Shown here in pieces: positions 7,722 to 15,601 of a stretch of DNA of 64,000 nucleotides (position 1 is its first letter; each line of letters starts with the position of its first letter). Below the pieces are notes generated by a model, which was given only the letters and a program-made list of their open reading frames with translations, made no database searches and was not told where the DNA came from. Origin of the DNA: Bacteroides oleiciplenus YIT 12058 (lineage in GTDB: Bacteria > Bacteroidota > Bacteroidia > Bacteroidales > Bacteroidaceae); contig NZ_JH992941.1 in the NCBI RefSeq assembly GCF_000315485.1, positions 1,178,001 through 1,242,000 of the forward strand. The letters are read 5' to 3'. The translations under genes were made by a program, and so were the position numbers.

Positions 7722-9904
7722 AATCTTTCCCTCACTACATCCAGTACGATACCATGGATTGCGGTCCCACCTGCCTTCGCATGGTAGCCGCTTTCTATGG
7801 CAAACGTTATTCACTGGAAGGGTTAAGGGAAAAATCATTCATCACCCGTGAAGGTGTATCCATGCTAGGCATTAGTGAGGCGGCAGATAAACTTGGTTTT
7901 CGTAGCATTTGTGTACAAGTGGGTTATGAAAAACTAAAAGAAGCTCCCTTGCCTTGCATCATATATTGGAATCAGCAGCATTTTGTCGTGGCATATAAGC
8001 TCAATGACAAACAGGTTTGGGTTGCCGATCCCGGAGCAGGAAAACTGAAATACACCAAAAAAGAATTTTGCCGTTGCTGGATAAGTTCGCGAAAGAACGG
8101 GGAAGATACGGGAGTTGCACTATTGCTGGAGCCTACTCCCGATTTCTATGCTATGAAGGACGAAGATGAACCCATTAATCGTAAAGGCTTCGGATTTCTG
8201 TATTCATATCTTCGCCCCTATCGGAATTTGGTGGGGCAACTACTATTGGGGCTGCTATTGGGTAGCATGATGCAACTGATGCTTCCATTTCTCACCCAGT
8301 CCATTGTGGACTTTGGAATTAATAACCAGAACCTTAGCTTTATATATCTGATACTGATAGCTCAACTGATGTTGAGCTTCAGTAGCAGTGCCGTGGAGTT
8401 TATCCGTGGCTGGATATTGTTGCATCTGGGAACACGTATTAACATTGCCCTTATCTCAGATTTCCTTATTAAACTTATGAAGCTTCCTATGGGATACTTT
8501 GATACTAAGATGACAGGTGATATTCTACAACGCATCAATGATCATACGCGTATTCAGAATTTTCTGACGGGGAGCAGTCTGAGTGTAGTGTTTTCTACAT
8601 TCAATATCGTGGTGTTCGGTATTGTTCTATTACTCTATAATTGGCTGATATTCCTTATCTTCATGGGAGGAAGTGTACTCTATGTTGCTTATGTTTGGCT
8701 ATTTATGAAGAAACGTGCAGAGCTGGATCACAAACGTTTTGCCCAGCAGAGTGCCAATCAGAGCACAGTGGTGCAACTGGTGAATGGCATGCAGGAAATA
8801 AAGTTGAGTGCCTGTGAGCAGCAGAAGCGCTGGGAATGGGAACGAATACAGGCACGTTTGTTCAAGGTGAATATCCGCAGCCTTGCTCTGCGGCAATATC
8901 AGGATTCGGGAGCAGTATTGATAAACCAAACGAAGAACATTATAATTACGGGGCTGGTAGCAAGCCTTGTGGTGCGGGGAGAGATGACATTGGGTATGAT
9001 GCTGTCAGTGCAGTATATCATTGGGCAGTTGAACAGTCCGGTAAATGACCTGATAGCTTTCGCACGTGATATGCAGGATGCACGCCTCAGTATGAATCGT
9101 TTGGGGGAGGTACGGGATAAGCCGGATGAAGAAGAACCGACAAGACAATTGATACGGGAAATACCTGTGGGAAAAGACTTGAGAATAGAGAATCTAAGTT
9201 TTAAATACGACCCGTTGAGCGAATTTCCTACACTGGATAACATCAATTTGGAGATAAAGGCAGGAAAGCAGACAGCCGTGGTTGGCATGAGTGGGAGTGG
9301 AAAGACAACTCTGGTAAAACTGTTGTTGGGATTCTATCCTCCTGCATGCGGGCAGATACTGCTGGGAGATACGCCATTGGAGAACTACAGTATCCGGGAG
9401 TGGAGAAAACAGTGTGGCGTTGTGATGCAGGACGGGTTTATCTTTTCCGATACCATTGCGGGGAACATTGCGCCGGGAGTGGAACACATCGATAAAGAAT
9501 GCCTGCGCCATGCAGCAAAAGTGGCAAACATACATGGATTCATTGAAGAATTACCACTGGGTTACAACACCAAAATAGGACAGGAAGGGCATGGGTTGAG
9601 TCAGGGACAAAAACAACGTATCCTCATAGCTCGTGCTGTGTATAAGAATCCGGAATTTATCTTCTTCGACGAGGCAACCAATGCACTGGATGCTAACAAT
9701 GAGCGCATCATCATGGAGAATTTGCAGAAGTTTTTTGAAGGAAGGACATCGGTAGTGGTAGCTCACAGGTTGAGTACTGTCAGAAATGCAGACCGGATAG
9801 TAGTAATAGAACAGGGGCATATAGCAGAGATGGGCACACATGAGGAACTCACAGCAAGGAAAGGCATCTATTACAGGTTAGTGAAAAATCAGTTGGAACT
9901 CTGA
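7718..9904 (+). CDS. C39 peptidase-containing ABC exporter (PCAT)
   Basis: A 728-residue bacteriocin-type ABC transporter that cuts GG leaders and exports the peptide. The N-terminal C39 domain is intact: catalytic Cys15 in MDCGPTC, His88 in QQHFVVAY and Asp104 in VADPG. Six membrane helices follow (about residues 165-450). The ATPase domain has Walker A GMSGSGKTT (about 522-530), signature LSQGQKQR, Walker B FIFFDEATNALD and the H-loop VVAHRLST. Cysteine protease and ATPase functions are therefore both expected. It overlaps the thioredoxin gene upstream and is followed after 21 bp by its HlyD adaptor. The GG-leader precursor at 6278-6472 is the obvious substrate. Confidence 0.95.
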   Translation: MKSFPHYIQYDTMDCGPTCLRMVAAFYGKRYSLEGLREKSFITREGVSMLGISEAADKLGFRSICVQVGYEKLKEAPLPCIIYWNQQHFVVAYKLNDKQVWVADPGAGKLKYTKKEFCRCWISSRKNGEDTGVALLLEPTPDFYAMKDEDEPINRKGFGFLYSYLRPYRNLVGQLLLGLLLGSMMQLMLPFLTQSIVDFGINNQNLSFIYLILIAQLMLSFSSSAVEFIRGWILLHLGTRINIALISDFLIKLMKLPMGYFDTKMTGDILQRINDHTRIQNFLTGSSLSVVFSTFNIVVFGIVLLLYNWLIFLIFMGGSVLYVAYVWLFMKKRAELDHKRFAQQSANQSTVVQLVNGMQEIKLSACEQQKRWEWERIQARLFKVNIRSLALRQYQDSGAVLINQTKNIIITGLVASLVVRGEMTLGMMLSVQYIIGQLNSPVNDLIAFARDMQDARLSMNRLGEVRDKPDEEEPTRQLIREIPVGKDLRIENLSFKYDPLSEFPTLDNINLEIKAGKQTAVVGMSGSGKTTLVKLLLGFYPPACGQILLGDTPLENYSIREWRKQCGVVMQDGFIFSDTIAGNIAPGVEHIDKECLRHAAKVANIHGFIEELPLGYNTKIGQEGHGLSQGQKQRILIARAVYKNPEFIFFDEATNALDANNERIIMENLQKFFEGRTSVVVAHRLSTVRNADRIVVIEQGHIAEMGTHEELTARKGIYYRLVKNQLEL

Positions 9905-9925
9905 TAAACCGGAAGTCTGAAAGTT

Positions 9926-11221
9926 ATGGAGAAAGAAGAAAAAGATATAGAACTGAGGTGTGAGGAGGTGCAGGAGATACTGACACGTCCGCCGCATGCG
10001 CTGGTGAGGTGGGGAATCACAGTATTCTTCGCTGTATTGGCTATGTTCTTTATCGGAGGATGCTTTTTCAAGTATCCGGATGTGGTGAGTGCAGACATCA
10101 CGGTTACTACGGAGCATCCGCCTGTATGGATCGTGGCGCGGGGAAGTGGGAAAATAAAGGAGGTATATGGCAAGGATCGAGAGCGGATAGAAGCAGGCAA
10201 AATCATTGCTGTACTGGAAAATCCGGCAGAGACGAAAGATGTATTGTTATTGGAGAAGGTGTTGCAGGATTTCTGTCTGACGGATAGTTGTATACACAGG
10301 ACAGTATTTTCCGAACGTTTGGCTCTGGGTAGTATACAGGCTGTTTATGCCACATTTATCAAGAGTTTGACGGATTATCGTAACTTCCTCTCTTTAGACC
10401 TTTACGAACAGAAAATAGAGGCTACCCGTAAAGAATTGCAGGAATATCGCAACTATATAGTGCACTTGAAGCGTCAGGCAGAGCTGGATAAAGAGCAGGT
10501 GCGAATAGCTGAAACTGTGCATAGTCGGGAGAAGAAGCTTTTTGGCGAAGGGCTAACGGCACAGTCGGATTATGAAGAGGCTAAGCAGGTATTTCTGAAC
10601 AGGCAGCAGGGACAAGAGCAGATGATGACTTCACTTTCTTCGGCTAAAATACAGGAGGCACAGTTGCAGCAGAATATTCTGGAAACCCAGATGGAGCGGA
10701 GCCGGGAGGCTAACAGCCTTATGACAGCCTTAAAAGCAGCTTATAATGAGTTACAGGTGAGCATTGAAGAGTGGAAAATGATGTATCTTTTCATTAGTCC
10801 GGCACATGGTATACTTTCTTATAATAACGTGTGGCAGAAGAATCAGAATGTGAACAGCGGAGATAAGGTTTTCTCCATTGTAGCCTCGCGGACGGGAGAT
10901 ATCATTGGTAAGATAAAACTGCCCGTCACAGGTTCGGGCAAGGTAAAACTCGGACAACGGGTGAATATCAGCGTGACGGGATATCCTTATATGGAATTCG
11001 GTTTCCTGACCGGAACGGTAGTATCTGTTTCCCTTTTGACGGATAGTGATAGTATGTATACTGTTACCGTAAGTTTACCACAGGATTTATGTACATCTTA
11101 TGGTAAGGTGTTAGATTTTAATGGGGAGCTTACCGGAATAGCGGAAGTTATGACGGATGAACGGAGTGTGACCGGAAGGTTGCTTGGCCCGTTGCGCTAT
11201 CTGTGGGAGAAATATTTGTGA
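9926..11221 (+). CDS. HlyD family periplasmic adaptor of the exporter
   Basis: A 431-residue membrane-fusion protein. It has a short cytoplasmic N-terminus, one membrane helix (ITVFFAVLAMFFIGGCFF, about residues 31-50), a first lipoyl half with RGSGKIKEVYGKDRERIEAG, a long coiled-coil hairpin (about 140-265) and a second half ending in a beta-barrel region. Such adaptors link a C39 ABC exporter to an outer-membrane channel of the TolC type, which is not encoded here and must be supplied elsewhere in the genome. It lies 21 bp after the exporter gene in the same operon. Confidence 0.9.
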   Translation: MEKEEKDIELRCEEVQEILTRPPHALVRWGITVFFAVLAMFFIGGCFFKYPDVVSADITVTTEHPPVWIVARGSGKIKEVYGKDRERIEAGKIIAVLENPAETKDVLLLEKVLQDFCLTDSCIHRTVFSERLALGSIQAVYATFIKSLTDYRNFLSLDLYEQKIEATRKELQEYRNYIVHLKRQAELDKEQVRIAETVHSREKKLFGEGLTAQSDYEEAKQVFLNRQQGQEQMMTSLSSAKIQEAQLQQNILETQMERSREANSLMTALKAAYNELQVSIEEWKMMYLFISPAHGILSYNNVWQKNQNVNSGDKVFSIVASRTGDIIGKIKLPVTGSGKVKLGQRVNISVTGYPYMEFGFLTGTVVSVSLLTDSDSMYTVTVSLPQDLCTSYGKVLDFNGELTGIAEVMTDERSVTGRLLGPLRYLWEKYL

Positions 11222-11368
11222 TCTGAGTCTGATAAATGTAATTGCTATTGTATAAAACACGTTTTTTTACTTTATCAGGTTATTCTATACTGTTTTTATC
11301 TTTCTGTTTCTGATTTTTTTCATCGATAAATGTTATCTTTACTGTATCCAATTTAATAAGATTAGGAT

Positions 11369-11581
11369 ATGATTATTAGAGTTTTATTAATACCTTTGTT
11401 TTTATCTTTAGGCTCATTATTATATGGGCAAGGTAAAATTGTTAATGAGAATATTATGTATTTTAGTGATGAAAATCCTGATATAAGAGAAGTGAAAAAT
11501 ACTATATTCTTTGAGGTTGAATCTCTTTCACCTGTTTTTAAAATGACTTTGGATACGGCTATTTCTTTATTAAGGAAATAG
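11369..11581 (+). CDS. small secreted protein, probably cut short by a frameshift
   Basis: Seventy residues begin with a good signal peptide (VLLIPLFLSLGSLLYGQ). The frame stops at 11581, but another frame, open from just before that point, continues to a stop at 11668-11670 and encodes FIKEIVLSTEGNWRKEDTTA and 14 more residues. A one-base deletion near 11565-11575 would explain this, giving an ancestral protein of about 100 residues. The product is not recognised. It follows the HlyD gene after 147 bp with no distinct promoter seen, and precedes two small paralogous genes. Treat as a possible pseudogene. Confidence 0.4.
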   Translation: MIIRVLLIPLFLSLGSLLYGQGKIVNENIMYFSDENPDIREVKNTIFFEVESLSPVFKMTLDTAISLLRK

Positions 11582-11701
11582 TATTATCAACTGAAGGAAA
11601 CTGGAGAAAAGAAGATACTACAGCTTCTGAGAGGTGGTATTTTGTAATGGGACGTTTTAAAGTTAGATAATCTCATTTCTAGATATTAAAGGTAATAGAT
11701 T

Positions 11702-11969
11702 ATGAAAAAGTATACATTTTTAGCTGACTATAAGGGTGGTACATATATTAGCCAATATAGTGCTGACAATTTGAAAGAGGCTCTATTCTTATGGGGTAGT
11801 AATCTGGCTTTGGAATATTTTAAGGAAAAAAGAGAAAAGGAAGGTTTTGGAACAAATTGAAGTAGGAGAATTTCCGCCATCTCCAATTGATGGAATTGAT
11901 AATGTTTGGTTTGACCATTATTCGATTTATGGAAATTCTCTTTTTCTCAATATTGTAGAAACGGTATAA
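11702..11969 (+). pseudogene. frameshifted paralogue of the gene at 12046
   Basis: The start MKKYTFLADYKGGTYISQYS matches the intact neighbour closely (YKGGTYISQY shared), but the frame ends early at 11858-11860. If one A is removed from the run of six at 11826-11831, the frame reads through KEKEKRKVLEQIEVGEFPPS and ends LNIVETV at 11969. This gives 88 residues that align without gaps to residues 2-89 of the neighbour. The total length of 268 bp is one base more than a whole number of codons, which agrees with a single inserted base. It could be a true mutation or an assembly error. Confidence 0.75.
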
Positions 11970-12045
11970 TTTCTGCCTAGCCGGATATATTGTTTGGCTG
12001 TCTTGGATGTGGAAATCATAGTAGAAATGCTAAAGGAGGAAATAG

Positions 12046-12315
12046 ATGATGAACAAGTTTACATTTATAGCTCAGTATAAAGGTGGTACGTATATCAGTC
12101 AGTATGATGCTGATAATTTGACCGATGCAGTTTTCTCATGGGCTAATAACTTAGATTTGCAATATTTCAAAGCAAAAGAGATAAAAGAGATTCAGGAGAA
12201 ATTTAGAGATGAAGATTTTTTCCCAATCCCGGTTAATGATGTTGTACATGTCTGGTGTGGAGCAATATCTGCTTGTGGAAACTTCCTTATAGTAAATATT
12301 GTAAAAACTGCATAG
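12046..12315 (+). CDS. small cytoplasmic protein of unknown function
   Basis: An 89-residue protein without signal peptide or membrane segment; the second of two ATG codons (12049) may be the true start. It begins FTFIAQYKGGTYISQYDADN and ends FLIVNIVKTA. The broken copy at 11702-11969 shows that the gene was duplicated in tandem. Small soluble proteins in tandem, decaying copies next to a peptide exporter are common for immunity genes, but no known immunity family is recognised, so this is only a position-based guess. Confidence 0.6.
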   Translation: MMNKFTFIAQYKGGTYISQYDADNLTDAVFSWANNLDLQYFKAKEIKEIQEKFRDEDFFPIPVNDVVHVWCGAISACGNFLIVNIVKTA

Positions 12316-12500
12316 TTATATTCATTTTCGCATGTTTTTCCAGAAAGTAGTATTTATTATTATTGGGGGAGGAAAAAGTATTAACAGCTATCTCCTATAT
12401 AGGTGGCTTTGAAGCTTTATCAAGGTATCAAAACCGTATTTTCAGAAGCATAATTATGTTGTTTATGGAAAAGCTGATAGAATATAAAGATTGTATATGA

Positions 12501-13703
12501 TTAATACAGAAAGCCGAACAGCCAAAGAGGAATCCGCTTGCCTGTTCCATATTCCACATTGTCTATTGCCAGATAGCTATTGGGAATATCCTTTATCTGT
12601 TCAAAGCTTTTTGTTTTTCCCCCTACCTCAAATGTATAAGTGTCATCTATCCGGAAATCTCCTTGTCCGGAGAAGGTTATTGTATGGTTCGCTTTCAGCT
12701 GATTGGCAAAAAAGGTTTCACGGATATTGCCTATGTCTGAGGTTGGAGCGAGTGCATACATCAGGTTGGTATTTTCCAGATATACCTTTTCCGGTTTGGT
12801 AAGCTGCTGCATATTATTTTTTTCGGAATAAAGCATAATGAGTAGGGCAGCGCGCTCCAATAGCTGGAACATGCGGGAGACTGCCTGCCTTGTTGTTTCT
12901 ATACTTTCGCCTACTTTGGTCATGTTGGGGCTGAAAGGAACCATTTGTGAAACAATCATCAATAGGCGTTTCATCTTTTTGATAGAAACATACTCTACCT
13001 TTTCTACCGCAGGCAGGTCATTTTCAAGAATGGTAGTAATGACTTGTTGCAGGCGGAGAGAATAGGAAGCCGGAGCTTCTTTATAGAAAGGGTAATAGCC
13101 ATGTCGCAAATATTCCTCAAATAGTGGGATGATGGTAGTTTGCGAAACAATATCGGTAGTAATGGATATGTGTTCTTTTAATATACGATCCAGTGTTAAA
13201 GCTGCAAATTCTCCTTTTTCCTCAAACCTTAGGTATTCTCTGAATGATAGTCCTTGGAGTGTATAAAAAACACATCTGCGAGACAGGTCAGCTAGGGAAA
13301 AGTCTATTTGTAATAAAGAAGAGCCAGTAAATACAATATGAAGTTCAGGGTATCGGTCGTATATATTCTTTAATTCTTGTATCCAGTTGTTGTATGGGTA
13401 ACGGTGTACTTCATCAACAAACAGGTGAGTTCCGCCGTGGAGAAAGTGGTACTCTGCTAAATCTATCAGCCGGTGTTCGGTAAACCAAAGATCATCCAAG
13501 GATACATATATGGCTTGTTCGCTTTTTGGAAATAATTGCTTCATGCGTTGTAGCATCATAGTTGTTTTTCCTACACCACGCGCTCCTTTTATGCAAACCA
13601 TGCGTGATGACCAGTCAATGGTATCATATAAATAACGGATATGAGCCATGCTGACGGAGTTTACTAAGCGGGTAGAGTTAATATAAGCATCTGTTATTTC
13701 CAT
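12501..13703 (-). CDS. AAA ATPase, DUF4143 type
   Basis: A 400-residue ATPase with Walker A GARGVGKTT near residue 40, a Walker B-like segment THLFVDEVHRYPYNNW, the sensor segment LHIVFTGSSLLQIDF, and a C-terminal half of the DUF4143 type, ending with FEVGGKTKSFEQIKDIPNS, which corresponds to the PD-(D/E)XK-like end of the family. The start was placed at MEITDAY (13703), close after a -7 element, in place of the upstream ATG at 13757, which lies inside the promoter region. Role unknown; such genes are widespread and patchy in Bacteroidota. Confidence 0.85.
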   Translation of the reverse strand: MEITDAYINSTRLVNSVSMAHIRYLYDTIDWSSRMVCIKGARGVGKTTMMLQRMKQLFPKSEQAIYVSLDDLWFTEHRLIDLAEYHFLHGGTHLFVDEVHRYPYNNWIQELKNIYDRYPELHIVFTGSSLLQIDFSLADLSRRCVFYTLQGLSFREYLRFEEKGEFAALTLDRILKEHISITTDIVSQTTIIPLFEEYLRHGYYPFYKEAPASYSLRLQQVITTILENDLPAVEKVEYVSIKKMKRLLMIVSQMVPFSPNMTKVGESIETTRQAVSRMFQLLERAALLIMLYSEKNNMQQLTKPEKVYLENTNLMYALAPTSDIGNIRETFFANQLKANHTITFSGQGDFRIDDTYTFEVGGKTKSFEQIKDIPNSYLAIDNVEYGTGKRIPLWLFGFLY

Positions 13704-13727
13704 ATTTATATAATTTTTGTTGTGTAG

Positions 13728-13735
13728 CAAAGATA
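13728..13735 (-). promoter_or_regulatory. -7 element of the AAA ATPase gene
   Basis: On the minus strand this reads TATCTTTG, a perfect match to the Bacteroides TAnnTTTG element, 25 bp before the chosen start codon. It supports the start at 13703. The palindrome at 13774-13824 lies just upstream. Confidence 0.55.
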
Positions 13736-13773
13736 CGCAATGTTTTTTATAAAACACGCTTTTTATAGAAAAA

Positions 13774-13824
13774 CGTTATTTACAAAGCACGCTTTTCTAT
13801 AAAAAGCGTGCTTTGTAAATAACG
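13774..13824. repeat. 23-bp perfect inverted repeat between divergent genes
   Basis: Arms at 13774-13796 and 13802-13824 are exact reverse complements with a 5-nt centre (ctata); each contains acaaagcacgcttt. A weaker third copy of the inner part (aaaacacgctttttatag) lies at 13752-13769. It sits in a 363-bp gap between the AAA ATPase (leftward) and the sigma-like gene (rightward), so it cannot be a terminator for either. It may be an operator or a small mobile-repeat remnant. The rest of the gap (13825-14066) holds a possible -7 element TAATTTTG at 13878-13885 and a 29-codon reading frame at 14018-14107. Confidence 0.85.
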
Positions 13825-14066
13825 CTCTGAGGCATGAACTGAATATTTTTCCTTTTCTTATATTAAAAATAATACATTAATTTTGTTACATTGAAAGCTA
13901 GCTCTGTAAGGAGAAGACTTTTCAATGACATGATTATACAAATGTGATAATTATTATTTCTTGATAATGAAAATCTGGTAAATTTTCTTTTGAATACAGG
14001 AATAATAAGTATAGTGCATGTTTACACCCTTGTTAAAGCATAGGGCGTGGACTGTTTTTTACTTAT

Positions 14067-14501
14067 TTGTATTCGGGTTTACCAGAACCTCACTATTGGA
14101 TAAGTAAAAGCAGCGTCACGCCTTTTTCCGCTGTGTCGGGTTCGGAAAAGATAGATGGTCGGTTTGCCTATTTACTTGAAGTGAATGAGAAAAATGAATA
14201 TGATGTCTGTTGTGCTTTGGCGGATATCTTAAGTTATGGGCGTGGCAGGGTCTATGATGAATTGGTGGGGGATATGCAAGATGTGGCACAGGCTATGTCA
14301 ATGCTTTATGTGGAGAATAAGAGGTATGAAGAAATTGCCTGGACATTGTATGGAGTATCTAGTGGACGAAAATTGGATAGCCTGCGCAAGTCGGTTAGCC
14401 GTGGCAAGGAGTATCTGAAAAAAAGGATGACCTGTCTGATTATTGAATATAAACGTAGAGGTTATGTGCCCTTTGTAGTGGGAGAGGAGGCAGTAAAATG
14501 A
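14067..14501 (+). CDS. sigma-factor-like protein, start uncertain
   Basis: About 144 residues from a TTG at 14067; no ATG or GTG occurs upstream in this frame, which opens at 14037. The C-terminal half has a region-4-like helix-turn-helix pattern (VENKRYEEIAWTLYGV, then SVSRGKEYLKKRM), but a normal sigma region 2 is not visible. The 4-bp overlap (ATGA) with an anti-sigma-like gene supports a regulatory pair. Either it starts at TTG, or a frameshift at the T6 run (14055-14060) has separated it from the ATG at 14018, whose frame reads MFTPLLKHRAWTVF. Function as a sigma factor is inferred and uncertain. Confidence 0.5.
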   Translation: MYSGLPEPHYWISKSSVTPFSAVSGSEKIDGRFAYLLEVNEKNEYDVCCALADILSYGRGRVYDELVGDMQDVAQAMSMLYVENKRYEEIAWTLYGVSSGRKLDSLRKSVSRGKEYLKKRMTCLIIEYKRRGYVPFVVGEEAVK

Positions 14502-14899
14502 AAAAGCAATGTGAATATAAGCATTCCGATATCTGGCTATATATACAAAACCGGATGAGTCAGGAAGAAGAAACGGAGTTTCAACAGCATTTGCTGAATT
14601 GTGAAGAATGCAGGGAAGAATTGAGTCGGTTGCGTCTGATGGTTCATTCTATTGGAAAAAAAGAACGGTGGAATACTTCATTTCGTATTTGGATGGTGGC
14701 GGCCTCAGTGGCCTGTGTGCTGATGGGAGGAGGAGCTTGTTATTATTTCTTCATTCAGAAGGAAGAGGCTTTTTCACCGGGTAATTCTCATGGATTGAAA
14801 ATAAATCCTCCGATTTTGCATAATAACAGGGATAGCATTGCCCCTCAGGATACAATTCAGGCAGATACCATATCGGTAAAAGTGATGCATTATGATTGA
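14498..14899 (+). CDS. anti-sigma-like zinc-finger membrane protein
   Basis: A 133-residue protein with an N-terminal zf-HC2-type motif (LYIQNRMSQEEETEFQQHLL then NCEECREEL), one membrane helix (WMVAASVACVLMGGGACYYF, about residues 68-90) and a short periplasmic tail. The first His of the usual H-x3-C-x2-C pattern is His36 in QQHLLNCEEC. Such proteins hold a sigma factor at the membrane. The start codon overlaps the stop of the sigma-like gene, so the two should be coupled. The C-terminal tail is short and low in complexity, with no known sensor domain. Confidence 0.75.
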   Translation: MKKQCEYKHSDIWLYIQNRMSQEEETEFQQHLLNCEECREELSRLRLMVHSIGKKERWNTSFRIWMVAASVACVLMGGGACYYFFIQKEEAFSPGNSHGLKINPPILHNNRDSIAPQDTIQADTISVKVMHYD

Positions 14900-14916
14900 A
14901 TTCCGGGTAATATACA

Positions 14917-14944
14917 AAAGCACGAACTTCTCAGCCCGTGCTTT
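14917..14944 (-). terminator. terminator between convergent genes
   Basis: The arms aaaagcacg and cgtgcttt enclose an 11-nt centre. On the minus strand it ends in TTTTG and so serves the DUF3836 gene at 14968; the near-symmetric stem may also stop the anti-sigma transcript. Confidence 0.6.
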
Positions 14945-14967
14945 ACCTAACTTTAATTTCTATATTC

Positions 14968-15426
14968 CTATTTTGCGATTGCCAGTAGATTAGTCGTGGA
15001 ATCCATCTGTTTGTATGTTTTGTAAACTGTCGGCATGTTTTCATCGTTCAGTTCGTAGACGTTTTTCTGAACGGCTTCATCATAAGCTTTGTGAGACTTG
15101 TTCCAGCGGGCATAATTCGTGGTTATTTCATTGTCACTGTACTGGAAGGTTATCTTAAAGTAAGGAACCCATGCACCTTTTGCACCATCCCATTTGGATG
15201 CTTCTTTGCTAACCAGACGGTTCTGGTCATCGTATGCAAAAGTGTATTGCATGTATTGGTGGAGATAAGAGCCTTCTTGCTTGAAGATTGTTTTTGATGC
15301 GACCAATTCGCCGTTCATCACCTTATTCGTAATGAAACCTTCCTGAGCTTTCACTTCGGCGTTTAGAACACCTGTTATCATTAGAGTTACCAATGCGACT
15401 GCTTTAAATAAACTTGTAGTTTTCAT
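14968..15426 (-). CDS. DUF3836 family secreted protein, internally deleted copy
   Basis: A 152-residue protein with a signal peptide (VALVTLMITGVLNAEVKAQ) and the DUF3836 body, including a repeated TFAYDDQNRLVSKEASKW unit and ITFQYSDNEITTNYARWNKS. It is a tandem paralogue of the gene at 15602. It lacks 15 residues that the neighbour has between two KQ dipeptides close to the C-terminus, matching a 45-nt in-frame deletion between short CAARCAA repeats. The end TTNLLAIAK is kept. Function of DUF3836 is unknown; the protein is likely periplasmic or secreted. It has its own terminator. Confidence 0.8.
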   Translation of the reverse strand: MKTTSLFKAVALVTLMITGVLNAEVKAQEGFITNKVMNGELVASKTIFKQEGSYLHQYMQYTFAYDDQNRLVSKEASKWDGAKGAWVPYFKITFQYSDNEITTNYARWNKSHKAYDEAVQKNVYELNDENMPTVYKTYKQMDSTTNLLAIAK

Positions 15427-15538
15427 AATCTTTATCTTTAAATGGTTATTATTCTTTGTTTTCTATTAGACGTTAGCATCTATTAGAAAAGTTGCATTCC
15501 GGTAAAACTTTTTTTAGCCGCTAAATAAGATTCCACAT

Positions 15539-15570
15539 AAAAAAAGCACGAGCCTCCCGGCCCGTGCTTT
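15539..15570 (-). terminator. Rho-independent terminator of the second DUF3836 gene
   Basis: On the minus strand the stem AAAGCACGGGCC / GGCTCGTGCTTT with a short loop is followed by a run of seven T residues. It closely resembles the terminator at 14917-14944, so the whole gene-plus-terminator unit was duplicated. Confidence 0.8.
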
Positions 15571-15601
15571 ACCTAATCGTTAACTTTAATTTCTGTATTT
15601 T

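Noticed and set aside
2400..12315. Whole peptide locus as an integrated mobile element
   Set aside because: It looks AT-rich and accessory, but no integrase, transposase or flanking direct repeat was found, so mobility is not claimed.
12316..12500. Remnant reading frame with GGGKS, a possible nucleotide-binding loop
   Set aside because: It stops after about 25 codons and has no continuation in any frame; likely chance.
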